Origin: Lachnospiraceae bacterium UBA7054
Lineage (GTDB): Bacteria; Bacillota; Clostridia; Lachnospirales; Lachnospiraceae
NCBI GenBank assembly: GCA_002492725.1
Contig: DLAF01000059.1
Span: 1-24,163, forward strand
Direction: 5' to 3'
Length of the DNA stretch: 24,163 nucleotides
The first letter of the stretch is position 1; the number at the start of each line of letters is the position of its first letter. Shown here in pieces: positions 13,453 through 21,332 of the stretch. The notes beneath the pieces were generated by a model, which worked only from the letters and a program-made list of their open reading frames with translations, searched no databases and was not told the DNA's origin. Position numbers and translations under genes: made by a program.

Positions 13453-14201
13453 CCTATGACATTTCCCTTCTTATCATACCATACTCTGCCGTCCGTCATT
13501 ACCCGGTCTTCGTCGCACGCAATCGCCTGCACATAATCCGCCGGTGACTGCAGTTTCCTGCGAAACGCCGTACCGCCGCCAAAAAGCGAGGTCGAATGGA
13601 TGTCCGACCCCGCGCTCATGGGAAGACCTTTCTCCTTTGCATAGGCAATTGCAGAAACGTCAAAAGCTCTCTTGTCACGCCCCATCTCCGGATACAGATG
13701 ATGGGCTGCATTGACTGCCTCCACGCCGTCCACACAGTCCGGATAAAGGCGCACCATGGGAATATAAGCTTCTTCTCGAAAAGGGTGTGCCTGCATCACC
13801 AGACCGCCCGCCTCATGCACGAGAGCGTACTGCTCTTCCACTGTCGCCGTCCACAACTGCGGATGATTCTTCATCCAAGCCTTATCAATGCCATAGAGCA
13901 GAAATTCCGTACCGTCGTACCCCGATTCACAGCCGAAAAAGACATCCAGACCAATCCGTTTTCCTTCCGCTTCGGCCTCCTCAAATCCCATACAGTACCG
14001 GTCAACCCAGGTTTCCCAAGGGAGATCTCTGTCCACTGCCGTATTGCCGCCCCAGTTATGATCTGTCACAAAAATCCCCGTGTAGCCGTACTCCTTACAG
14101 GCTCTCGCCATCTGGGCCCCGCTGTTCTTTGCACAGGCGCTCCCCTGACGGGTGTGCAGATGCGTCTCGTATAAATAAGGATATGCTTCCTGAATATTCA
14201 T
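13449..14201 (-). CDS. PHP domain metal-dependent phosphoesterase
   Basis: A 250-residue single-domain protein. THLHT (13-17), VTDHNW (45-50), GCESGYDGTE near 95, QAHPFR near 145 and SAGSDIHS near 205 supply the His, Asp and Glu residues that hold the three metal ions of the PHP fold. Stand-alone PHP proteins hydrolyse phosphate esters such as nucleotides or 3'-phosphorylated compounds; the substrate here is unknown. It starts 13 bases after the ilvE stop codon and overlaps the following lipoprotein gene by four bases, so it is in the middle of an apparent three-gene transcript. The members of this transcript have no obvious common pathway. Confidence 0.87.
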   Translation of the reverse strand: MNIQEAYPYLYETHLHTRQGSACAKNSGAQMARACKEYGYTGIFVTDHNWGGNTAVDRDLPWETWVDRYCMGFEEAEAEGKRIGLDVFFGCESGYDGTEFLLYGIDKAWMKNHPQLWTATVEEQYALVHEAGGLVMQAHPFREEAYIPMVRLYPDCVDGVEAVNAAHHLYPEMGRDKRAFDVSAIAYAKEKGLPMSAGSDIHSTSLFGGGTAFRRKLQSPADYVQAIACDEDRVMTDGRVWYDKKGNVIG

Positions 14202-14214
14202 ATGCGTACTTTAC

Positions 14215-15240
14215 TTATTTAATCACGTGGATCCAGCCTTCGGGCGCCTCAATCCTGCCCATCTGAATCCCCGTCAACGTGTCATACAGCTTCTGCGTGA
14301 TCGGCCCCATCTCGCTCATGCCGCTGGGGAAAGCGATCTCTTTTCCGTGATCCACGATTTTTCCTACCGGAGAAATAACCGCCGCCGTGCCGCACAGGCC
14401 GCACTCCGCAAAATCCTTAACTTCTTCCAGGGCGATCGGCCGCTCCTCCACCGTAAGGCCCAGATAATCCTTGGCCACCGTCATCAGAGAGCGTCTGGTA
14501 ATAGAAGGCAAAATGCTGTCAGACTTGGGCGTTACCACCTTATTGTCCTTTGTCACGAACAGGAAGTTCGCGCCGCCGGTCTCCTCCACATACGTCCTGC
14601 TGCCCGCATCCAGGTACATATTCTCATCATACCCTTCCTCATGCGCCGTCACGATGGCATGCAGGCTCATGGCATAGTTTAGGCCCGCTTTGATATGACC
14701 CGTGCCATGCGGTGCTGCCCGGTCAAAATCACTCACTTTGATCGTAATCGGCTTCACGCCGCCCTTAAAGTAAGGGCCGACAGGTGTGGTAAACACTCTG
14801 AACTGGTACTCCTCCGCCGGCTTCACCCCAATGACCGGAGAGATTCCAAACATATATGGTCTGATATAGAGGGTTGCACCGGAACCGTAAGGCGGCACAT
14901 AAGCCTCGTTCGCTGCCACAACATCCGTCACAGCCTGTATGAAACGCTCCTTGGGAAATACCGGCATCTCCAGCCGCTTGCAGGAATCTTCCATACGCTG
15001 CGCGTTTAAATCGGGACGAAAAGTCACAATGCGTCCGTCCTCGGTCGTATATGCCTTCATTCCCTCAAAACAGGTCTGCGCATACTGCAGAACACCTGCG
15101 CACTCATTCATCACGATATTGGCATCCTCAGTCAGCACACCGTCGTCCCATGCGCCGTTTCTGTAATTTGCCACAAACCGCTTGTCCGTCTCATGATAAC
15201 CGAAACCGATGTTTGCCCAATCCAGATTCTTTTTTTCCAT
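14215..15240 (-). CDS. ilvE: Branched-chain amino acid aminotransferase
   Basis: A 341-residue fold-type IV PLP enzyme of the long (about 340-residue) BCAT group. LQYAQTCFEGMKAY, RPDLNAQRM, YIRPYMFG, GTGHIKAGLNYAMSLHA with the likely PLP-binding Lys, and YVEETGGANFLFV followed by ILPSITRRS are conserved blocks. It transfers amino groups between glutamate and the keto acids of leucine, isoleucine and valine in the cytoplasm. ATG 15240 lies nine bases after GAGGAG; a TTG at 15249 directly touches that site and is therefore rejected. It is the first gene of a probable transcript with the PHP and parvulin genes. No T-box or other leader structure is visible in the short upstream gap. Confidence 0.93.
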   Translation of the reverse strand: MEKKNLDWANIGFGYHETDKRFVANYRNGAWDDGVLTEDANIVMNECAGVLQYAQTCFEGMKAYTTEDGRIVTFRPDLNAQRMEDSCKRLEMPVFPKERFIQAVTDVVAANEAYVPPYGSGATLYIRPYMFGISPVIGVKPAEEYQFRVFTTPVGPYFKGGVKPITIKVSDFDRAAPHGTGHIKAGLNYAMSLHAIVTAHEEGYDENMYLDAGSRTYVEETGGANFLFVTKDNKVVTPKSDSILPSITRRSLMTVAKDYLGLTVEERPIALEEVKDFAECGLCGTAAVISPVGKIVDHGKEIAFPSGMSEMGPITQKLYDTLTGIQMGRIEAPEGWIHVIK

Positions 15241-15275
15241 AATGTACAACTCCTCTCCCGCACTCGTTTTTTTCT

Positions 15276-15303
15276 ATATTATACCTTTATCCTCAAAAGT
15301 CAA
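15276..15303 (-). promoter_or_regulatory. Probable promoter of ilvE
   Basis: On the minus strand TTGACT (15303-15298) is followed by TATAAT (15283-15278) after only 14 bases, or by TAATAT (15281-15276) after 16. The boxes are good but the spacing is short. It lies just past the stop codon of the histidine kinase gene, so it would separate the ilvE transcript from the one upstream. Confidence 0.5.
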
Positions 15304-15314
15304 GCCTCGTGTTT

Positions 15315-17276
15315 TCACAGTACCGCATTGACGATTTCCAGCGCAATATCATAGGCGTAATCCTTCACCGCCTTCTCACACAACCGCAGCATCTTCTTGT
15401 CAGTCTCCGGTCTCTCATACCGTTTCAGTTCACGCAGTCTGGCCGCGGCACTGTCTCCGTCAAAATCATCCAGTCTGGCCGCCAGCTCTTTCAGCTTTCT
15501 GACCCACTCTTCCTCCGCAATCTTGAGCCCGGTATCATTCTCTTCTTTTTCCGGTTGTTTTTCCTCCGCTTCCTCGCTCTCCAGATAAACTTTCAGGCTT
15601 TCTCTCATACTGTTCATCATCGAAAACAAGATTGGTGAACGCACGGTCACGTCTTCTAACTGCCCCGCTTTTGCCATCTTCTCGAGCTCAAAGGCCTCAT
15701 CGGCAAGATCATCAGCGCCTACATTTCTGGCATTTCCCTTTAAGGAATGAACGATGATCGTATAGCCCGGCATATCTCCCTTCTGCAAAAAGTCCTTCAG
15801 GGCCTCCTCCTTCTCCTGCAAAATGGAATGAAAATCGTGAAGCACCTTACCGTAGAGCGCCTTGTCTCCGCCCATATAGCGCAGACCGTTCCGAGGATTA
15901 AAGCCCATCAGATAAAGCTGGCTCTCCCTGATTGCAAGCTCGCTCCCCTCCTCCGGCTGCTCGTACTCATCGCTGATCTTTCTGTTGTTTGTCAGATAAA
16001 CCACATTGCTTGGCAGATACTCAATCAGCATATTCTCCAATTTATCCGCGTCAATGGGCTTTGTAAGGTAATCCTGAAAGCCTTCCCGCAAATACAGCTC
16101 CCTGGCGCCTGCTACCGCATTGGCCGTCAGAGCGATCACCGGAATATCTCTCGACGGATTCCCTTCAAGCGCCCTGATCGCATGCAGCGTCTCTACCCCG
16201 TCCATCACCGGCATCATATGATCCATACAAATCAGATGATAGGTCTTTCGCTTGATCAGCTCCAAGCATTCCTCACCGCTGGCCGCCACGTCGATCTGCA
16301 GTCTCGTTCCTTTCAGAAGCCCCTGCGCCACCGCCAGATTCATGGCATTGTCGTCCACGATCAGGATTCTTCCCATAGGCGCAATAAATTTTTCGTGATA
16401 GTCTTCGATACTGCGCAGACTCTCGCGATACTGCTTCTCAAAGTCGCCGAGCGGCTTCCTGTCCACTACCTTCTGTATAATTCTAAAGGAAAAAGCGGAC
16501 CCCTTCCCGTATACGCTCTGTACTTCCAGCTTACCGCCCATCATCTCAATCAAACGCTGCGTGATGGCAAGCCCCAGTCCCGTCCTGTCATCTTTGCTGC
16601 GAACCGTAGAATCCATACGCTGGAATGCTTTAAAGAGTTTCGGAATATCCTCCTCCTTAATGCCGATTCCCGTGTCCTTCACGATCACATAGATCTCAAT
16701 CTCATCCTTTGTCATTTCCTTCCAGCTCAAATGCAGCGTGATCCTGCCCTTTTCCGTATAGCGCACCGCATTTGACAAAAGGTTTCCTATAATCTGCCTG
16801 ATATGAATCTCATCGCCGAACAGTTTATAGGGAATGTCCTGTGCGATTTCTAATACCAGATCCAGCTTTTTACGGCGCTGCTGCACCGATATGCTGTTAA
16901 TCAGATCGTTCAGAAGGGAACTGACATCATAGATTCCCTCCGTCAGCTCCAGCTTATCCGCTTCCAGCTTGGAGAAATCCAGAATATCACTGACCAGCGC
17001 AAGCAAAATATTGCCCGCCTGTCTGATGTCTCTGGCATACTCCTTCACGGCCTCCTCCTGGCTCTCCCTCAGGATCAGCTCATTCAGCCCCAGAATCGTA
17101 TTGATCGGCGTTCTCAGCTCATGGGACATATTTGCCAGAAAAATATCTCTTGCTTTCTCCGCTTTCTCGATTGCGCTTTTGGCTGTCTCTAACTCAACAT
17201 CCTTCTGCTGCAGCGCCTCCTTCGCCTGTGAAAGCTCCGTCCCCTTCTTCGTTGTTTTCTTAGTCTCCTGCCCCAT
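15315..17276 (-). CDS. Soluble hybrid histidine kinase with receiver and HPt domains
   Basis: A 653-residue multi-domain phosphorelay protein without any membrane segment or recognisable sensor. A coiled coil (1-45) leads into HisKA with NMSHELRTPIN (His52), an HATPase domain with GNLLSNAVRY (164-173), DTGIGI (201-206) and TGLGLA (232-237), a receiver domain at about 302-420 with VDDN and phospho-acceptor Asp352 (MDHMMPVMDG), and an HPt domain with His510 (VHSLKGNARNVGA). All four phosphotransfer sites are intact, so a full His-Asp-His relay within one chain is possible. The C-terminal 100 residues are charged and helical. It follows folA by 38 bases with GGAAGG before ATG 17276. The signal and the final response regulator are unknown; an unlinked partner protein may supply sensing. 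Confidence 0.92.
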   Translation of the reverse strand: MGQETKKTTKKGTELSQAKEALQQKDVELETAKSAIEKAEKARDIFLANMSHELRTPINTILGLNELILRESQEEAVKEYARDIRQAGNILLALVSDILDFSKLEADKLELTEGIYDVSSLLNDLINSISVQQRRKKLDLVLEIAQDIPYKLFGDEIHIRQIIGNLLSNAVRYTEKGRITLHLSWKEMTKDEIEIYVIVKDTGIGIKEEDIPKLFKAFQRMDSTVRSKDDRTGLGLAITQRLIEMMGGKLEVQSVYGKGSAFSFRIIQKVVDRKPLGDFEKQYRESLRSIEDYHEKFIAPMGRILIVDDNAMNLAVAQGLLKGTRLQIDVAASGEECLELIKRKTYHLICMDHMMPVMDGVETLHAIRALEGNPSRDIPVIALTANAVAGARELYLREGFQDYLTKPIDADKLENMLIEYLPSNVVYLTNNRKISDEYEQPEEGSELAIRESQLYLMGFNPRNGLRYMGGDKALYGKVLHDFHSILQEKEEALKDFLQKGDMPGYTIIVHSLKGNARNVGADDLADEAFELEKMAKAGQLEDVTVRSPILFSMMNSMRESLKVYLESEEAEEKQPEKEENDTGLKIAEEEWVRKLKELAARLDDFDGDSAAARLRELKRYERPETDKKMLRLCEKAVKDYAYDIALEIVNAVL

Positions 17277-17314
17277 ACCTGTTACCCTTCCTTTAAACTG
17301 CCTGTCGCTGCGTT

Positions 17315-17842
17315 TTACGTCTGCCCCTCAACAGACTCCCCTTTTATGGCTCTGCTCTTTCTTTCATATCTCACAAAGTAATACGGCAGATCAAAATATG
17401 TCTGCTCCTCACTCTCCGCCGTAATTTCCCATGCTCCGTCCCGATCCAGATCCGGGAAGTAAGCGTCAGCCTCATAGTCATGGTCGATCTTTGTCACATG
17501 CACCACATCGCACTCCGGAAGCATCATACGGTAAACGCTCTCCCCGCCGATGACATACACGTCCTCCGTGGGATATTTTTGCAGCTCCGCATCCAGTTCT
17601 TCCTTATTATGCACCACCACGGCATCCTTCACCTGATAGTCCGGGTTCGTGGAAAGGATGATGTTTTTCCTGTTCGGAAGCGGCATTCCCTGGGGAAATG
17701 TCTCCAGCGTCTTTCTGCCGAGCACCACCACCTTGCCTGTGGTCTCCTGGCGAAAATTCTTGTGATCCGCCGGGATCCTCACCAGCAGACTGTTCTTACA
17801 GCCGATGGCCCAATTGTTGTCTACTGCCACGATTGCGTTCAT
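17315..17842 (-). CDS. folA: Dihydrofolate reductase
   Basis: A 175-residue DHFR. MNAIVAVDNNWAIGCKNSLL opens the fold, RIPADHKNFR holds the catalytic Asp, KVVVLGRKTLETFP and VYVIGGESVYRMML the NADPH-binding blocks, and VTKIDHDYEADAYFP the C-terminal part. It reduces dihydrofolate with NADPH, restoring the tetrahydrofolate used by thymidylate synthase, which is encoded just upstream. ATG 17842 with AAAGGAG eight bases before it is preferred over an upstream start at 17875, which would lie inside the inverted-repeat element. The gene is separated from thyA by the 185-bp structured repeat at 17864-18048, which ends only a few bases before its ribosome binding site and could affect its translation. 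Confidence 0.95.
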   Translation of the reverse strand: MNAIVAVDNNWAIGCKNSLLVRIPADHKNFRQETTGKVVVLGRKTLETFPQGMPLPNRKNIILSTNPDYQVKDAVVVHNKEELDAELQKYPTEDVYVIGGESVYRMMLPECDVVHVTKIDHDYEADAYFPDLDRDGAWEITAESEEQTYFDLPYYFVRYERKSRAIKGESVEGQT

Positions 17843-17863
17843 ATGGTTGTCTCCTTTGAGTGT

Positions 17864-18048
17864 TGCGAAACTCAATCTCAGTTATTGAGATTGTACAAAT
17901 AACATAATCAACGCAGACGCGCTTTCGCTCCGTTCCAGCCGTAACAGTGCTAAACTCGACAATACCTCGTTAAGCACTAACGGCTTCCAAGGGTCTGCTT
18001 ATCATTATGTTATTTGCACAATGATTCAATGTTGTGACGAGTTTCGCA
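17864..18048. repeat. 185-bp imperfect inverted repeat (MITE-like or structured RNA) between thyA and folA
   Basis: Outer ends TGCGAAACTC (17864-17873) and GAGTTTCGCA (18039-18048) are perfect inverted copies. Inside, CAAATAACATAAT pairs with ATTATGTTATTTG, GCAGAC with GTCTGC, and near the centre AGCCGT..AGTGCT with AGCACT..ACGGCT. A side hairpin CAATCTCA/TGAGATTG (17873-17893) branches from one arm. The whole stretch can fold into one long branched hairpin and holds no convincing gene. It fills almost the entire thyA-folA gap. No clear target duplication is visible. A non-autonomous transposable repeat is the first reading; a conserved leader RNA of folA is the alternative. Confidence 0.75.
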
Positions 18049-18068
18049 TGCGTCTAGCTATACAGCCG

Positions 18069-18917
18069 TTAAATCGCCACCGGTATATCTGTAATCTGCG
18101 GTCCGGTGACGTAATTCTCCACTTTTACGTCGTCCCGCGTAAACTGATAAAAGTCCGTGATTTCAGGATTGATCCAGAATATCGGTGCATCGTACACCGG
18201 CCTCTCGATCAGTTCCTTAATAATCGGAATATGCCTGTCATAAATATGAGCGTCCGCGATCACGTGAACCAGCTCCCCGACCTCCATGCCGCAGACCTGT
18301 GCCAACATATGTACGAGCACCGCATACTGCACGACATTCCAGTTATTGGCCGCCAGTACATCCTGAGAACGCTGATTTAAGATTGCATTTAAGACAAGCT
18401 TCTCATGCCCCTTCTTCTGCGTAACATTAAAGGTCATACTGTATGCGCAGGGATAAAGGTTCATCTCGTGCAGATCCTGATGCACGTAGAGATTTGTCAT
18501 AATGCGGCGGCTGAACGGATTATTTTTTAAATCGTAGATTACCCGATCTACCTGATCCATCATGCCTTCCTTATATTGATGTTTCACGCCCATCTGGTAG
18601 CCGTAAGCCTTGCCGATACTGCCGTCTTCATCCGCCCACTCATCCCAGATATGGCTGTGCAGATCGTTGATGTTATTGGACTTTCTCTGCCAGATCCAGA
18701 GCATCTCGTCCGTTGCACTCTTTAAGGCAGTCCTGCGAAGCGTCAGGATCGGAAATTCCTTAGAAAGGTCGTAGCGGTTCACTACCCCGAATTTCTTCAC
18801 CGTATAAGCGCTCTCCCCGTCCGGCCAGTGGGGCCTCACCTTCTCCCCCTCCGTACTCGTGCCGTTCTCCAGGATATCTTTGCACATATTTATGAAAATA
18901 TAATCTGCCAGACTCAT
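18069..18917 (-). CDS. thyA: Thymidylate synthase
   Basis: A 282-residue folate-dependent thymidylate synthase. The catalytic Cys157 lies in LYPCAYSMTFNV, followed by LNAILNQRSQDVLAANNWNVVQY with the conserved substrate-binding Asp/Asn residues, and SRRIMTNLY (136-144) carries the phosphate-binding Arg pair. The enzyme methylates dUMP to dTMP using methylene-tetrahydrofolate in the cytoplasm and produces the dihydrofolate used by FolA downstream. The ATG overlaps the stop of the beta-CASP gene (18917-18914), so it is coupled to it. The presence of thyA rather than thyX makes this cell dependent on a DHFR, consistent with the neighbour. Confidence 0.95.
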   Translation of the reverse strand: MSLADYIFINMCKDILENGTSTEGEKVRPHWPDGESAYTVKKFGVVNRYDLSKEFPILTLRRTALKSATDEMLWIWQRKSNNINDLHSHIWDEWADEDGSIGKAYGYQMGVKHQYKEGMMDQVDRVIYDLKNNPFSRRIMTNLYVHQDLHEMNLYPCAYSMTFNVTQKKGHEKLVLNAILNQRSQDVLAANNWNVVQYAVLVHMLAQVCGMEVGELVHVIADAHIYDRHIPIIKELIERPVYDAPIFWINPEITDFYQFTRDDVKVENYVTGPQITDIPVAI

Positions 18918-20515
18918 GTTCTATCCCACCTGTCGCATAACGAATTGATCTGATCCGCAAACCGCGCCAGATCCTTGTTGGCACCGCCCTCGTTTTTGTG
19001 AATAACGACAAGCAGCCGCTGTCCGGCAGCCAAAAGCCTCGTAAATACGGTAGCCGCAGCGTGAGCCTTCTTCTTCACAGGGATCGGTTTCGCCTCGCTG
19101 ATAAACTCGCCGCTTATCAGATCAAAGCGTGTTCCGCTGTAAGGCGCATAAGCATTTAGTCCGTACTCCCCTTTCAGGCACTCCGTAAAGAGTGTGCACA
19201 CGTTATCCTCGCCATGCACCACGAAAACTTTGTCCGGCTTTTTCGTAAAGCCGTTCACCCAGTCAAGCAGCCCGTTCTTGTCTGCATGACCGCTCATACC
19301 GATGAGCTTCATGATATCGGCCCTTACCTCGATGGGCTCGCCGAAGAGCTTGACCTCCTCCACGCCGTCCACCAGCATACGGCCAAGCGTTCCCACCGCC
19401 TGATAACCCACGAACAGAATCGTGCACTCGTGCCGCCAGAGATTATGCTTTAAGTGATGTCTGATACGCCCCGCCTCACACATGCCGGAAGCGGAGATAA
19501 TTACCTTCGGTGTATGTTCAAAGTTGATTGCCCGGGACTCGTCGCTTGTGATCGCAAGGCGAAGGCCCGGAAACGTGATGGGATTGATACCCTGTCTGAC
19601 CAGAGCCATAGCCTCCTCATCAAAGCATCTGGCTTCATTTTTATGAAAGATTCCCGTGGCCTCCACCGCCAGCGGACTGTCCACGTAAACCGGAAAGTTC
19701 TCGTGCCCCTTTACCAGTCCTTCTGCCTTGATCTGCCGCAGGAAGTAGAGCATCTCCTGCGTTCTGCCCACCGCAAAGGAAGGAATCACCACATTGCCGC
19801 CCCGGTCAAAAGTGGTCTGCAAAATCTTTGTCAATTCGCCGACATAGTCCACTTTCTCCTTCGAGTGGAGTCTGTCGCCGTAGGTGGATTCCATGATCAC
19901 ATAATCTGCTTCTTCCGTATTCTTCGGATCCTTGATCAGAGGCTGCGCACTGTTTCCGATATCCCCCGAAAAGACCAGTTTTTTTGTCACATCCCCCTCT
20001 GTGGCCCAAACCTCGATGCTGGAAGAACCAAGCAGATGCCCGATATCCGTAAAACGGATTTTCACGCCCTCGCACACGTCCACTTCACTGTCATAATCAC
20101 AGGGGACAAGACGCCTGATCGTGCCGTCCGCATCCTCCATCGTATAAAGAGGCTCCATCGCCTCCATTTCCGTGCTTCTTTTTGCCTTACGGTTTTTCCA
20201 CTCTGCCTCCTGCATCTGAATATGCGCACAGTCACGAAGCATAATGCTGCACAGATCGCAGGTGGGCGCCGTGGCAAAAATCTGGCCCCGAAATCCTCTT
20301 GCATACAAAAGCGGGAGAAGTCCCGAATGGTCGATGTGGGCATGGGTCAGAAACACATAATCGATCAGCGCTTCCTCCACAGGCAGGTCGCTGTTTTCAA
20401 ATACATTGGCCCCCTGTTCCATTCCGTAATCTACCAGAATATTCTTTTCTCCTACGCGTAAGTAGTGACAGCTTCCCGTCACTTCATGATCTGCCCCAAT
20501 AAACATCAATTCCAT
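18914..20515 (-). CDS. Beta-CASP metallo-beta-lactamase protein (RNase/CPSF-like)
   Basis: A 533-residue protein. THAHIDHSGLLP at 57-68 gives the zinc ligands His58, His60, Asp62 and His63; GHLLGSSSIEV and FSGDIGN are the further metallo-beta-lactamase motifs; SFAVGRTQEML, ISASGMCEAGRIRHHLK and MSGHADKNGLLDW are beta-CASP and C-terminal motifs shared with CPSF73/Ysh1-type nucleases and bacterial relatives. It would cut or trim RNA in the cytoplasm, but activity has been shown only for some relatives. A Lys/Ala-rich tail from about 470 on is an extra. ATG 20515 follows AGGAGGGG; it is the first gene of the thyA-folA-kinase transcript, whose promoter lies at 20541-20569. Confidence 0.9.
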   Translation of the reverse strand: MELMFIGADHEVTGSCHYLRVGEKNILVDYGMEQGANVFENSDLPVEEALIDYVFLTHAHIDHSGLLPLLYARGFRGQIFATAPTCDLCSIMLRDCAHIQMQEAEWKNRKAKRSTEMEAMEPLYTMEDADGTIRRLVPCDYDSEVDVCEGVKIRFTDIGHLLGSSSIEVWATEGDVTKKLVFSGDIGNSAQPLIKDPKNTEEADYVIMESTYGDRLHSKEKVDYVGELTKILQTTFDRGGNVVIPSFAVGRTQEMLYFLRQIKAEGLVKGHENFPVYVDSPLAVEATGIFHKNEARCFDEEAMALVRQGINPITFPGLRLAITSDESRAINFEHTPKVIISASGMCEAGRIRHHLKHNLWRHECTILFVGYQAVGTLGRMLVDGVEEVKLFGEPIEVRADIMKLIGMSGHADKNGLLDWVNGFTKKPDKVFVVHGEDNVCTLFTECLKGEYGLNAYAPYSGTRFDLISGEFISEAKPIPVKKKAHAAATVFTRLLAAGQRLLVVIHKNEGGANKDLARFADQINSLCDRWDRT

Positions 20516-20540
20516 AGAAAGCCCCTCCTATTCCAGATTT

Positions 20541-20569
20541 ATCATACCATTTTTTTCAAAAACCGTAAA
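20541..20569 (-). promoter_or_regulatory. Promoter of the beta-CASP/thyA/folA/kinase transcript
   Basis: On the minus strand, TTTACG (20569-20564, 4 of 6), a 17-base spacer and TATGAT (20546-20541, 5 of 6), with TGG directly before the -10 box as an extended -10 element. Expected start near 20534, just upstream of the ribosome binding site. Confidence 0.6.
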
Positions 20570-20696
20570 TCATTTCAGACATTTCTTTTCATATTTTCTT
20601 ATTTTCCATTGTTTTTTGCATTTTTTGGCATCTTTCAACATCTCTTTCCGCTTCCATACAATATAACTATAATAAATCTTGATCAGGTGACCTCCC

Positions 20697-21332
20697 ATGC
20701 CCTTTTCCCTTTCCTCCCTTGTGCTTTTTTTGACCGCAGTTTCTTTGGATTCCCTGACGGCCGGCTTTTCCTACGGCACAGACGAAGTCCATATCAAGCT
20801 CCCCGCCCTGCTTCCCCTTGCCCTTGTTCCCGCACTCTTCATCACAGCCGCCCAGGGATTGGGAGCCTTTGTCGGCTCTCTCCTCCCCGGCGGCATTCTT
20901 CCCTGCCTTTCCTTTCTCCTGTTGTTTTTGATTGGCACCGCCAAACTGTTGGAAAGCCTGATCCGCCTTCTGGCAAAAAAGCGCCCCAGTCTCATGGGAA
21001 ACTGGGGCTGTAAAATCAAGCAGCTCAATATCGTCTTTACCGTCTATCTCTCCCCGGAGGAAGCCAACCGTACCGAGCTTCAGGTCTTAAGCGTCAGAGA
21101 AGCCCTGCTTTTAAGCCTCGCCCTCTCCCTGGACAGCATCCTCGTCGGCATGGCCTTCTGCTTTCAATCGTTTTCCCCTCTCCTGCTCTTTTTCTCCGCC
21201 GCCCTGTGCAACCTTCTCCTGTTTTTGGGCGGCTTTGTTCTAGGACGGCTGCTCTTTCGCCTGCTCCGCTTCGACCTCTCCTGGCTCAGCGGTCTATGCC
21301 TTTTGCTGTTAGCTTTCCGCGCTCTGGCATGA
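20697..21332 (+). CDS. ytaF: YtaF-type sporulation membrane protein (MntP-like fold)
   Basis: A 211-residue membrane protein with about six hydrophobic segments in two related halves. Each half has an Asp-containing membrane motif, VSLDSLTAGFSYG at 15-27 and LSLDSILVGMAF at about 142-153, as in the MntP/YtaF family. YtaF is a conserved sporulation protein of uncertain function, perhaps ion transport; MntP relatives export manganese. The central loop is hydrophilic. ATG 20697 follows AGGTG; TATAAT at 20668-20673 may be its -10 box but no good -35 is seen. The gene is divergent from the beta-CASP operon and its last 24 bases overlap the end of the calcium ATPase gene on the other strand. Confidence 0.82.
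   Translation: MPFSLSSLVLFLTAVSLDSLTAGFSYGTDEVHIKLPALLPLALVPALFITAAQGLGAFVGSLLPGGILPCLSFLLLFLIGTAKLLESLIRLLAKKRPSLMGNWGCKIKQLNIVFTVYLSPEEANRTELQVLSVREALLLSLALSLDSILVGMAFCFQSFSPLLLFFSAALCNLLLFLGGFVLGRLLFRLLRFDLSWLSGLCLLLLAFRALA

Noticed and set aside
15241..15314. T-box or attenuator before ilvE
   Set aside because: The gap to the preceding gene is only 74 bases and is used up by the promoter and ribosome site.
17864..18048. Riboswitch of a known class before folA
   Set aside because: The outer perfect arms and near full-length symmetry look like a mobile inverted repeat; I could not match it to a tetrahydrofolate or other known riboswitch core.
19454..20461. Plus-strand open frame of 335 codons opposite the beta-CASP gene
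   Set aside because: No motif or ribosome site, and the minus strand carries all catalytic motifs of a metallo-beta-lactamase.
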